From Golubevia sp. BC0850 (taxonomy: Eukaryota; Basidiomycota; Exobasidiomycetes; Golubeviales; Golubeviaceae): a stretch of 64,000 nt of DNA. The translations under genes and the position numbers were made by a program. The stretch spans positions 248,001-312,000 of the forward strand of contig JAAVVG010000014.1 in the NCBI GenBank assembly GCA_012976225.1, in the 5' to 3' direction. Below, one piece after another: positions 24,784-36,516 of the stretch (positions are counted from its first letter, which is position 1; each line of letters opens with the position of its first letter). The notes beneath the pieces are model-generated. The model saw only the letters and a program-made list of their open reading frames with translations, searched no databases and was not told the DNA's origin.

Positions 24784-27758
24784 ATGCGTATCACTGCTTC
24801 TTACGTTGCCATCGCCTTCGGTCTAGGTTCCCCTCTACTCGCTAGCGGATCTCCAATCCCAGCCTCTTCCGTCAACACTTCTCCTGCCAATTCTCCGAAC
24901 CCAAACGCTGGAGACAGCTCTGCTTTCTCTGGACTAGCTCCATCAGGATTGACTGCCAACAAGAAGTCTAATTTGGATCAGGAATCAGTCAAGGAGGTAG
25001 CTGACTCTCCAGTCAACTACAACGCTGGTCTATCTCGTCGTCTTCAAGGACTAGGATTGCTAGGAGGGTGAGTAAAGGTCGATAACACTTCCCATTTCAA
25101 ATTGAACCCCAATGCTGACCGTTCTCTTCTCTCTTCATCCTCTTCGCCAACAGTGACGGTGAAACTCCAGCCGTCCTCGACGGTGGACTCGATCTCACTG
25201 GAAAGGAGGAGAATACTGCCGAAGCTAAGCTCAACTTATGCTCCATTCTTGGAATCAACTGTCCACCAGTCAAGGCTGGTTCTTCTACAAAAGTCGATCC
25301 AAAGAAGGCTGTCAACTCTGCCAAGCCTCCAAAGAGCGTCACCGTTAGCACCAGCAAGGGTAAGCCTAAGGTCACCACCACCAAGCCAAAGTCTACTTCT
25401 GGAGGAAAGAAGAGTGGTTCAGGTGGAAAGCACCAAGTCGTGAGTGTGATCCTGAGACATCGACCGTCGTCGTCGTCGTCACCGTGCATCCCGACTCATT
25501 TCTACCCTCTCTTCTCTACTTCCATCATTCCTCTCCCATCTCACAGAACGACCACCACACTGCCAACGGTGGATCTTCCAAGGGTGGTAACGGTGGATCT
25601 GCTAACGGAGGAGCTGCCGACTGCTCTACCGGAGCTTCTCTCATCGGACTCTCCGCTCTCAACTTCAACTCTTGTAACGGAGGAGCTGGTGGTAACGCTT
25701 CTGGAGGAGCTTCAGTTGGAGGTAAAGGTGGTGATACTCTCAACTCTTTAACCGAGAGAGACGCTGCTCAAGCTCAAGACTTGCAACACACTTCGACTGC
25801 CTCTCCAATTCTATCTCGTGCCGCAGCTATCGCTGATGCTAAGAAGAAGAAGGCTGCTCCAAAGAAGTCTTCTCCAAAAAAGACCTTGCTCAAGTCTTTG
25901 GGGATTGGTTCCAACACTCTACCTCCTCTAATCAAACGTGATACCGGTGTCGATGCTTATGGTACTCAAGCTAAGACTAACGATCTCAACATGGATAGAC
26001 GTCAACTCACTGACGATATGGAGGATGCTGAGAACATGGTTCCTCAAGCTCGTGCTGATCCTGAAGGTGGAAAGGGTGGTAGCTCCGTGAGTATCTTTGG
26101 TGGTTACTTGGTGGTCACCGTCGTCTTTCCAAACTCTGACTGACTCTCTCCGCTCTTCTTCCTTCTTCGTCTTTCTTCTCTCTTTCAGAATTCTGGTAAC
26201 GGTGGAGAAGCCAATGGTGGTGACTCCTACACTGCTGGAGGTTCTCTAATCTCCGTCAACGCTCTCAACTTTGGTTCCAACAACGGGTGAGTTTTCCATC
26301 TTCCATTCTTCATCTCCACTCCTACTCGACTCTGACATCTTCCTCTTTTTCCGGTCTCTTTTTCCGGTCTCTTCTCCTCAGTGGTAACGGAGGTAACGCC
26401 AAATCTGGAGACTCCCAAGGTGGTCATGGAGGAGAGACCGTTCACAATCACGAGCCAGCTCACAAGAAGACTCAATCTACCGAGAAGAAGCTTCAAAAGG
26501 CTTTCGAACGTGATGGTCTCACCGCTACCGCTCAACACTCTCCAGAGGCTGACTCTTACGGATTGGATGCTCGTGGTCTCACTGCTACCGGTCAACACAC
26601 TCCTGAAACCGATTCCTACTCTCTCAACGCTCGTCAAGAAGCCACTCCTCCTCCTGCCACTGGGGGAGACGATGACGAAGAAGAGAAGCACATGTCTTTC
26701 TCTGCTTATCGTGATCAAGCCGGAGATGCAGCTTCAGTAGGACGTCGTGCCATCAACTACGAACATCAACATGATGCCACCAACTCCAAGGACGGATACT
26801 CTTTCTCTGCCACGAAGGATGGAGCTTCAGCTGCTGAAGCCAAGGATGAAACTTCTTCTCCAACCATGGAATCTCGTTCTATTGGAGTCAACGGTGATAG
26901 AAAGTCAACCTCTTTGGATGGTCAAGACAAGAAATCTGGTACCGAGCAAACTTTGGAAACTTCTTATGGAAAACGCGATGATGACGAGTACATGATGTTG
27001 ATGGAAGCTAGAGAATCTTTCGACGAGTATACTTCAGATGCTGAAGATATGGATGCAGATCTTTTAGGTTCATCTAAGGAAGCTATGATGATGGCTCGTA
27101 GTAATCATTCTTCTAACTCTGGATCTGGAAACAACAAGAATGGTCGTATCACTATTGCTAACGCTGGAAATGGGTGAGTTTTTTCTTCTTGTTTCTTCTT
27201 TCTCAAGGTCACTTTGTAACGGATAACTGACTCGAATTTTCTCCTTTCTCCTTTCTCCTTTCTCCTTCTCTTCCTTTCAAACAGTGGGGACGCCAGATCT
27301 GGAAATGGAGGAGACGCATCTGGTCACTCTACCGACGATCACTCTGGATCCAAATCTTCCAAGTCAAAGTCTTCTGGTTCAAAAAAGTCTCCTTCAAAGA
27401 AGACTAGCGGTGGAAACTCTGCCAAGAATGGAGGAATCAACTTGAACGTTCTCAACCATCTCTTCAACGACAACTACTTTGAGAAGGAATGTGGTTCAAG
27501 AGGTTTCACCAAAGGTAGTGGTAAATCTCACAAGATCTCTGCTAGTACCGAAAGTCACTCTGTAGGAAATAACAACTACGGTGGGACTGGAACTGGAAAC
27601 GGTGGATCTGCAGTGAGTATTACTGTACTGACCTTATCAACGTTTGGAACTTGGACTTGGAATACTGATGCTCTTTTCTCTTTCATCACTTACCTTAATA
27701 GAACTCTGGAAACGCTACTGGAGGAAATGGAGGAAACGCTGTCATCACTGAACAATAA
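24784..27758 (+). CDS. Secreted Gly/Asn/Ser-rich repeat protein with basic processing sites, unrecognised
   Basis: I do not recognise a named family. Seven exons (24784-25067, 25154-25439, 25547-26086, 26189-26286, 26382-27173, 27285-27612, 27702-27758) sum to 2385 nt (794 aa) in phase. Residues 1-22 (ASYVAIAFGLGSPLLASGSP) form a signal peptide. There is no transmembrane helix. A Gly-rich module recurs: SLIGLSALNFNSCNGGAGGN, SLISVNALNFGSNNGGNGGN and a third looser copy near the end. A short aromatic motif recurs: VDAYGTQA, ADSYGLDA, TDSYSLNA, KDGYSFSA and ETSYGKR. A tandem pair LTATAQHSPEADSY/LTATGQHTPETDSY sits in exon 5. Dibasic sites (SRRL, IKRD, DRRQ, GRRA, GKRD) precede or separate these motifs, as in kexin-processed precursors. 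Lys-rich blocks (KKKKAAPKKSSPKK) lie between. A cell-wall or peptide-precursor role is inference. Confidence 0.8.
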
Positions 27759-28979
27759 GCCTTTCGAAGAAGTTCAGCTCAAACACTTCTTCACCTCCCT
27801 TCTCAAATGAACGATGCCTTTCTAACCCTTTGACGATTTCGACCTATTCACTAGACTTTCAAGACCTTCAAACGCTCCATCTTTAACGATCCTCATTACC
27901 TTCTTACGAACCTACTCGACTTCTCCTAACGATTTCTCCCCGGACATTCTCTCTTTCACCTCATTATACCTTATGAATCTCTCGATCTCTTTCAGCTTAA
28001 AGAGAGAGGGAAGACAAGTAAAACCTTTTAATATGAAGAAAAAGCTTCAGTTGTTCCCATCCCCTTTATTTGTTTGCCGTTGGATTTCATTCACCTTTCC
28101 TCTCTCCACCTCGTTTAACTTTCTCTCTAACTGTTTGTTTCCGTTGCATTCTTTCCCTCTTGTTCTCGTGCTTACCCTAGCATTTGGATACGTTTTGTTC
28201 ACTTAGAATAAAGACTTCTTTCTCTCGCCTCGGCAGTGGGCCCCTTTCTCTTCTCTTCTCTCTCTGTTTTGTCTGTTTGGAAGTTGTGAGACTGGCTTTC
28301 ACTAAATCTGATAAGGGATTGTAAACTTCTGGAGTTAGAGAGATTGGAGATGAGAAAGTCTTCGTGGAATCGGAACTGCGAGCCGAGGGATTGTAGGTAG
28401 AGCCCCTATCTTTGGTTGTAGGGCAGATGGAGGAGCGATATGAGGATTGGACAAATAGACTGATTCAAGCTTGTACATACTTGAGCATTAAGAAATTGAA
28501 TCAATTAGAAGAGTAGAGTAGGAAACAGTTTCTAATTCGAGAGTGAGTTTATGGCCTGTCAAAGCAAGATTTGCGATTCTGTGTGGTGGGCCCCTCTCCT
28601 CTCCAATCCTTCCACACTCCCCAAACCAATAAGCAACGCTTCGACAACAACAAAGAAGGATCTGATTTCCATTTCAAGATTCACTGATTCACTCTCTTTA
28701 ATCTGACAATAATCGACTCTAATTCCAACACATTAACCGTTCAAAACAGCAACCAACAACTCAACAAAGTGAACCCTCTCTCTTTCTACTCATTTCTACT
28801 CAAATCTTCTCCTCCTACCTCAGCTTAATCCTCTTCTTCTGTGCTGACTTCCCATCTCAATTAACATTAACCATCTAGTCTACCCTCTACTTCAATCTTA
28901 ACTTCATCAACTTGAACGAGTAAAGAGTTCAAGAGAAGAGTTTCATCCGTCATCTCTCTTCCGCCTCTCTCTACCTGGC
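27759..28979. other. 3' flank of repeat protein and chitin synthase upstream region
   Basis: A 1.2-kb gene-free stretch, pyrimidine-rich. The 9-bp GTGGGCCCC, followed by CT-rich sequence, occurs twice in the same orientation (28236-28244 and 28586-28594), upstream of the chitin synthase ATG. No other structure was seen. Confidence 0.55.
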
Positions 28980-31900
28980 ATGAATCCATTCAATTCGCCT
29001 CCAGCTCAGGATGCTAAAAGGCAACAGGGAATGTCACCAAATCAACAGCAGCAACAGCAGCAGCGTGGTGGATTACCCAGACCACCATCTCAATCCACTG
29101 GTCTACCACCCTTACCAAGAAACAACTCTTCAGGTCCAGTTTATGGTGAACCTCCAGGTGGAAGTTTCGCTGCTTATGCAGCTGCTGAAAGTGAAAATAG
29201 GAATCATCATCAACAACAAAGGCCTGGAATGGGTCCAATTCAAGTCTCTTTTCAAGAACCTTCAAGAGGAGGAGGTTCAGGAGTTGGAGTTGGAAATGGA
29301 GGTGGTAGATCTGGACCATCTCGTGAATCTATCAAGAAGGATCCTTATTCTGATAGAAGATCAAGTAATGGTGAGGCTAGTATGATGCCTGAATTGAGAA
29401 GGAACAGTTCAACTTACAACAACAATCAATTGGGTGGGGATACCGAGTTGGGTGGTGGATTCTCTAACGCAAACTTCAAGAGGAAGAAATCTTTAGTTAG
29501 ACCTGATAGGGAAAGGATGGATCCAAGTCATAGACAATGGTATTATAGGAATCATGCTGCTCAAATGGATGCTTATGAACCTAGTGGAGATGGTGGGGCA
29601 AGGAGAGTTGATTATATGGCTTCAACAACTGGTCATTTACCAAGACATGGTGCTGCTCCTCAAGGAATGGGAATGGCTAGCATGGCAGGTCCTGGTGGAG
29701 GATTGAGTGGACTTGGTGTTAGTGGTCCAAATAATGGTTACGTTCCTGAAGCTCAACAACATCCTTCTAACATCCCTCCAGGTGGTTTGGGTAGAGCTCC
29801 GGGTGGGGCTGGTGGTTTGAGACGTGGAAGATCTATTCTAGGAAGAGATGAAGATGCAGTGGAATCTGGAATCAACTTTCTTAAGAGAGGAATGAGTTTG
29901 AGAAGGTCGAAATCTCAAAACGCTGGAGGAGCAGGAGGAAGGGCTTCAAAGGAAACTACCAGAGATGCTATCGAGAGTTCAAGAGTCTCTAGAATCGCTC
30001 CTGGACCAGTTGGACCCTGGATGATTTATTGTTATATTTTAACAATCTGTTGCCCAGGTCCAGTTCTTTCCTGCTTCGGAATCCGCACTCCCGAACAACA
30101 GAGAGCTTGGAGAGAGAAGATCGGTCTAGTCTCAATCATCATGTTCCTCATGGCAGCTGTCGGATTCTTAACTTTCGGATTCACTCAAGCTGTCTGTGGA
30201 ACCTCTCCTACGAGATACGTCGCTGGAAACATCGACTTCGGATCAATGTCTTTTGATGGTTACGATTACGATTTCGATAACTTTGTTCACCCGGACTCTG
30301 TTGATCCTTTCCTTCCAAATGGAATCTACAACACTACCAATCCAATCTACTCTGAACCATGGTCTTCCGGAGGTCAAGATGGAACTCTTCTCTTCCAAAA
30401 GGTCGGAGGTGCTTGCACCAACTTCATCACTTCCAAGACCAACGATCCCATCGATGCCTACTACCCATGTCAACTCACCAAGCAAGATGGATCTCCTGGA
30501 TACGCTGCAAAGTCCCCTTCGATGTGTCATCCAACTGTCACTATCACCGACTTTTACAACTCTGCTGAGTGGGCTCGAAGGAAGAGAGGTCAGGTCTACT
30601 ACACTTGGGACAACGTCACTAACGATGCTAGGAATCTAGGTGTCTGGAAAGGAGCTGTTCTGGATTATGGAAGGTTGAGCTTACTCGACAACACTCTCAA
30701 CTACCCTCAACTCTTCAACGATCTCAAGGTTAGGAACGATACTTGGGCAGGAAAGGATGCTACAGCTGGGGTCATGAAATCGGAACAAGACGATGTCTTC
30801 GAATGTTTGGAACAAATTACTAGAGTTGGTTTCATCGACTCTGAGTCTATCGGATGCATCGCTTCCAAGATCGAACTCTACCTCTCTCTAGTCTTCATCA
30901 TTGGAGTCGTAGCTATCAAGTTCTTCATGGCTGTCATCTTCGGTTGGTTCCTCTCTTGGAGATTAGGAAATTACGCAAACGAGACTTACGAAGAAAGGAT
31001 GAAGAGAGCTGCAGAGATTGAAAAGTGGTCCGACGACATCTACAGACCTGCTCCAGCTGGCTACAGACCAAACGCAGCCAAGAGAAAGTCTTTCTTCCCA
31101 ACTACTTCAAGATTCAGTCAGTCTGCCAACACCATGCTAGCAGCTCCCAAAGGTGGACGTGGAGGAGGAATCTCTGAGAAGGCAGCTCTCGCAAACGGAA
31201 AGAGAAACACTAGGATAGGATTCGGTTCTCCAATGGGAACTCCTCCCAGATCTCCTTCTCTCGGGGGTATCAGGTCTTCTGTTTCTCTAGCTGCTGGTGG
31301 ACCCAAGTCTACCGAGGTCTCTTCTTATGGTTACGGATCTCGTCGTTCTTCCTTCTCTAACGAACTCAACAATTCAGGTCTAGGTCCATGTCCTTTCCCT
31401 CTTCATAGCATCGTTCCTCAACCACCTTCGGATTGGCAACCTTTCAACTTCCCTTTGGCGTACTCTATCTGTCTGGTCACTGCTTACTCTGAGTCTTTCG
31501 AAGGATTGAGAACTACTCTAGACTCTCTCGCTACCACCGATTACCCAAATTCTCACAAGCTACTTCTAGTCATCGCAGATGGAATCGTCAAAGGAGCAGG
31601 TTCGGACATTTCAACTCCAGACATCTGTCTATCAATGATGAAAGATCTAGTGGTTCCAGCTGAAGAAGTCGAAGGAAACTCTTACGTTGCTATTGCCGAT
31701 GGTTACAAACGTCATAACATGGCCAAGGTATACGCTGGATTTTACGAATACGATGATGAAACTGTTGAGAGATCAAAGCAACAAAGAGTTCCAATGGTCT
31801 TGGTCGCTAAATGTGGTTCACCTCTAGAAGCCGATTCTGCCAAACCTGGAAATAGAGGAAAGAGAGATTCTCAAGTCATGTTAATGGCTTTCATGCAGAA

Positions 31901-34167
31901 AGTCATGTTCGATGAGAGAATGACTACTTTCGAATTTGAATTCTTTAATTCTCTTTGGAGAGTCACTGGTGTTAGTCCGGATCATTATGAAATCGTTTTA
32001 ATGGTTGACGCTGATACTAAAGTCTTCCCTGATAGTTTAACTAGAATGGTTTCTTGTATGGTTGAAGATCCAGAGATTATGGGTCTTTGTGGTGAAACTA
32101 AGATTGCTAATAAGACTGAAACTTGGGTTACCATGATTCAAGGTGAGTTCAAAATTGAGAAACGGTCGAATAGACTTTGTAGAGAAGAGATGCTAATCAA
32201 CCTTACTTCTTTTTCCTTTCTTTTTGTTCAGTCTTCGAATACTACATCTCTCATCATCAAACTAAGGCTTTCGAAGCTTGTTTCGGTGGTGTTACTTGTC
32301 TACCTGGTTGTTTCTCGGCTTACAGAATCAAGGCTCCTAAAGGTCCAAATGGATATTGGGTTCCAATTCTTGCCAATCCTGATATCGTTGAACATTATTC
32401 GGAGAACGTCGTGAGTATCAGCCTCTGATCTCACCATAGAGAATTCGAGAGTCAGATCTGCTTCTAACTTTGGCTCCTTCTCCTGTACCTCCCACCAGGT
32501 CGACACTCTTCACAAGAAGAACTTGCTACTTTTAGGAGAAGATCGTTTCCTAACCACTCTGATGCTCAAGACCTTCCCAAAGAGAAAGATGATGTTCGTT
32601 CCTCAAGCTGTATGCAAGACCGTCGTCCCAGACACCTTTAGGATTCTTCTCTCTCAACGTCGTCGTTGGATCAACTCTACAGTCCACAATCTTTCGGAGC
32701 TACTCTTGGTCAATGACCTTTGTGGAACTTTCTGTTTCTCAATGCGTTTCGTCATCTTTATGGAATTGGCTGGTACTCTTGTCTTGCCCGCTGCCATTGC
32801 TTTCACCATCTACGTTATCGTATCTGCTTTCCTTCCAGGTCCAACTCCAGTCATCCCTTTGGTTCTGTTGGCCGTCATTCTTGGTCTTCCAGGTCTACTG
32901 ATCGTGGTCACCTCTAGGAAGATCGCTTATGTTGGTTGGATGTTAATCTATCTCTGCTCTCTACCGATTTGGAATTTCGTCTTCCCTGCCTAGTAAGTTC
33001 CCTCTTCTCGTTTTCGCCCTTCCGATTTCAAGCTGACCTGTTTCCTCCCTCGTTTTTCTCCTTTACAGCGCTTTCTGGCACATGGACGACTTCTCCTGGG
33101 GAGCTACTCGTGTCGTTCAAGGAGACAAGAAGGAAGGTGGACATGGTGACGCCGAAGGAAAGTTCGATCCTTCTGACATCACCATGAAACGCTGGGCCGA
33201 CTTCGAAAGGGAACGTCGCTGGAGATCTGGAACCCACTCTCGAGACTCAACCTACGACGTCGTTCAACGCACTGGATCTCCCGACAGAGCTGGAAGCACT
33301 CGATACAGCGTCGTCTCCTCAGACACCTACCACTCCAATCCTTCTACCGCTCAACACGAAGCCATGTTCGGTCGTGGGGGTCTTCTCTCTGGAGCTGCCT
33401 CTCACGGTCAGGAGTCTTCGGATCAAGGTCATGCCAGAGCTGCTTCAGGTAGCGCTCGCGCTCGTCTAGATTCAGTGCCTCTTTTGGAACTTCCAGCTCC
33501 GTTAGGTCCAAACGCTGGAGGAAAGCCAAGATCGTCAGCTCCAGGTTCAGTCACTGTAGCCAGACCTCGCGAGTCTTCTCCAGCAGCCTCCTCTGTCCAA
33601 CACTCTTCCACTAACACTCACTCTCAGTACGGCGAACGGTATGGTCAACCAGCTGGAGCCGCAGAATATCAAGATGAGGAGAATAGACCCATGATGTCTT
33701 CTGGAGCCAGCTCTCCTGATCCTGAGAACAGAGCTCCTTTCGCCATTCCAACTCCTCGAGCTCAACCCAACCTTCAACCTCAGAGTGGAAATGACGTGCG
33801 TCATGGAAGTGTCTCTAGCGAGCAACGCTATCCTGGAGTAAGTGAAGCTGCCTTCACTCAAGCTTACACTGCCGAGCCTGAAGACGCTGGAGCTTTCTCT
33901 TCTGGACCAATGGGAGCTTCTCAGCAGCAGCCTCAACGTAGACCAACTAGAGAGCAACCACCGAATGCAAGAGGTTTCTCTTTAGTCGATGACGGTCCAG
34001 TCGCCTCCTCAGGTGGTGTCAGACAAATCACCAGAGGAGCCAGAAGAATGTCAGCTCAATCTCCAATCTCTCCTCAAAGCACCGGAAATACTAAGAGAGG
34101 TCATAACAATGCTGAATCTTTACCTTCTAACAACTTCTTAGACAATGCTGGCTCTCCAAGACAGTAG
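28980..34167 (+). CDS. Chitin synthase, class IV type
   Basis: This plasma-membrane family 2 glycosyltransferase polymerises UDP-GlcNAc into chitin. Exons 28980-32142, 32232-32410, 32499-32992 and 33069-34167 sum to 4935 nt (1644 aa) in phase. The N-terminal about 335 residues are Gln/Gly/Ser-rich and disordered, including a CAG-rich polyGln tract (29044-29063). Two helices follow near 345-405 with the class IV landmark [20 protein letters not shown], then a lumenal region and a helix pair near 633-660. The catalytic domain carries [12 protein letters not shown] (about 1010), [11 protein letters not shown] and the diagnostic QRRRWINST (about 1166). A C-terminal membrane cluster (about 1185-1280) follows. 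The last 360 residues are Ser/Pro/Gln-rich and probably regulatory. Catalytic motifs are complete. Class IV (Chs3-like) is favoured over class V because no myosin head is present. Confidence 0.95.
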
Positions 34168-35592
34168 AAAGAAATCCAAAGACAAATATCGAAACTTAGC
34201 TTTTTCTCAAATTCAAAAAACCTTAGCGCAAATCTTCATTCTCCAACTTTTAACGTCCAGAATCCCTTTAAACGAACAATGATTCAACTTTTCAAATAGA
34301 TTAATCGAACCCAAATCCCCCGATCTCAATCCAACTTTCTCTACCAAGTAATCAAACTACAGACTCCTCACTCTCTCCTCCACTACCTGATGATAAATGC
34401 CCAATCTTTTCAAACCAAAGAACAATCTTAACTCTTTCTCAACTTCCCCCTCAAGTGTTTCCGAGCTTCAATCTCTTTTTCTCTCTATCTTTGTCTCTTT
34501 AAGCCTGCTCTGTTTTGTTTCCTTTTTCTCTTTCTTCTCCATCGTCTCAAGTTAGTTTCTTCTATTCAAAACACCCCCTTTTCCCGCTTCTCCTACTCTC
34601 GACCTCCTTTTTTTCCTGTTCTCATTTCTCCTTTAGACTATACTTTCGGAAGGATTTCCTTTGAGATAACCAATTCTCTTTTCTACTTTCCTTTTAATCC
34701 CCCCCCCTTATACACGTTCCCATGTCTGACTTTTATCATGTGTCTCAAATCGAAAACGAAACCTGATCAATCTTTCTCTCTCTGTCGTCGCTTGTGAACT
34801 TCCTTCGGTCCTTCTGGTCTCTTTCTCAGACAAGGCAGTGAGAAGGGGGTACTGGTGATAGCAGTTTGCTCCCCAAGAAGAGATGGCAGGGCTCTCCAGT
34901 CCAACTTTCGTCTCCTGACTCTTGTGACGATCTTCAAAGATGCTCCAGATATTCACCTTTCGAACGTAAGCTTCGCGAAAAGGATCGAGCTCCAAACTTC
35001 GAGCTGAGGTCAGATAGCAGTGGACAAACAGAAATGACTTGTACTGTGTTCCAGCCATAGGATCTCGCCTTCAGGAATCAAAGTGCTCTACCGTAATAAG
35101 GTTCGAACTCCTTATTGCAAACTAGAGCTTGTCTTCAGCTAGCAAAATGAGTTACGGGTTGATCACATAAAGGTTGGAAGGCTGCTGAAACACCTCATTA
35201 TGCCAATATTCTAGCTCCTGTGAAGCTTTCCGCCTCAGCACTTTGGGGACTCAACTTTGATTCCAAACTTTTCGAATGTTCCTTGAATGTGCATCTCTGA
35301 AAAGAGAGGGTTTCAGCGAATTTACTCCTGGAAAACACAAAGGACAGCAAATGAGAAAGTAAGCAGAACATACGATGTGAGACAAGAGGAGAATCGAAAG
35401 CAAAGATAAATTAAAAGTAGGCTTTGATAAAAATCCCTCTCTTTGGTATGTAGTAAAGCCCCAAACGAAAACCGTTCAAGATAAGAAACAGAAGAGAGAC
35501 TAGAAAGGGAAGAGGATTACAGAGGAGAAACAGTCAAAGAAACAGGATGCGAAGGAGAGTGTTGCGAGGTATTTGAAGCCTCGAGAAAGAAT
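34168..35592. other. Intergenic region, no gene seen
   Basis: 1.4 kb between the chitin synthase stop and the stop of the convergent ATO gene. Its first part is a T/C-rich 3' flank with C9 near 34700. A perfect hairpin with a T-loop-like centre (around 35092-35116) is not embedded in a tRNA fold. A 116-codon minus-strand frame at 34708-35058 has no recognisable features. Confidence 0.5.
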
Positions 35593-36089
35593 TTAATCCT
35601 TGACGGCTAGAGATCCAAGAGGAAGGGTGAAATAGGAAGTGTTCTTGGTTAAGATTGAAGCGTATGCGATATAATATGCAATAAAAGCCACAACAACCCC
35701 CATAGCGCTGCGAGAGAAGAAAGGGAAGAAGGAAGAAGGAGAGAAAGAAGTGAGAGCGAAAAGGGGGGAAAGGAGGTCAGCGTTGGTTTCAAAGGGAGCT
35801 CCCATGGGATTGAGAAGCCAAACTACTTTACAAGGTTTAATAGGGACCCATAAACTTTTCCAAGGTAATCCAGAACCCGTAAAAAAGACGAATCCCTCTC
35901 TATCTCAACTCACCCTCCACCAGTCAATAGATGAGCGGCCATGCTTGCGTTGTCTCCATTGGCAGTGACGTAGTAGTGAGATCCCAAGAGCATGAAAGTG
36001 ATGAAGAGAGTCAACAGAAGGGCGATGATGGCAATGGAAGATCTGGCGGCGGCAAAAGTGAAGGTTAAAGTGATTCCACCCCAGATGAA

Positions 36090-36137
<48 letters not shown>

Positions 36138-36516
36138 TGAAATGTCAAGTCAATTTGCTGAATCGATCTCAGCTAGATTCTTTTGAGCAGACAGCTTTAG
36201 AAGCAACTCACAGGAAAAGACCAATAGCACTGTTCGAGGGAATGAAGAAGTGCAGAGAAGAGAGAGAGAGAGAGAGAGAGAGAAAGGGGGGGGGGGAACG
36301 TCAGCTTTCTGGAACTCCTGAAGTTCACTCTCTGTCACTCTTCGTTTGAGGTTGATGTTTTCTATTGTTTCTCTCCGGCTCCTGCAGGCTCAGAAGGAAT
36401 TGGGTCGACACTCACTTCTCAGCCTCTCCGGCTCCCATTCCAGTGGCACTGTATAATTGATCTACTTCGAAGCAGCTATTGAGGCTTTGCGTACTCCCCT
36501 GAAAAAGGCGACTCAT
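35593..36516 (-). CDS. ATO/GPR1/FUN34/YaaH family permease, C-terminal half only
   Basis: Members of this family are six-helix acetate/ammonium channels of the plasma membrane. Exons 36516-36416, 36229-36212, 36090-35914 and 35707-35593 sum to 411 nt (136 aa) and close in frame. The product covers only the last three helices: AIGLFLFIWGGITLTFTFAA, SSIAIIALLLTLFITFMLLG and GAMGVVVAFIAYYIAYASIL. It then ends with the family's C-terminal TSYFTLPLG. Full-length members are about 220-280 aa. The N-terminal half, with its NPAPLGL-type motif, was not found up to 38.0 kb. The second exon is only 18 nt. GA microsatellites fill two introns (36094-36133 and 36256-36284). The ATG at 36516 is the first in frame but gives an atypical N-terminus, so the 5' end is uncertain and the locus may be a truncated pseudogene. 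Confidence 0.65.

Noticed and set aside
27973-28206. 77-codon plus-strand frame after the repeat-protein stop
   Set aside because: Hydrophobic Phe/Ser/Leu translation comes from T/C-rich 3' DNA. No signal of a real gene.
34708-35058. 116-codon minus-strand open frame
   Set aside because: No family feature, no plausible exon context and ordinary composition for noncoding DNA here.
35085-35120. tRNA-like T-arm (AAGG TTCGAAC hairpin)
   Set aside because: The hairpin is perfect, but no acceptor stem, D-arm or anticodon arm with a proper 7-nt loop can be placed on either strand.
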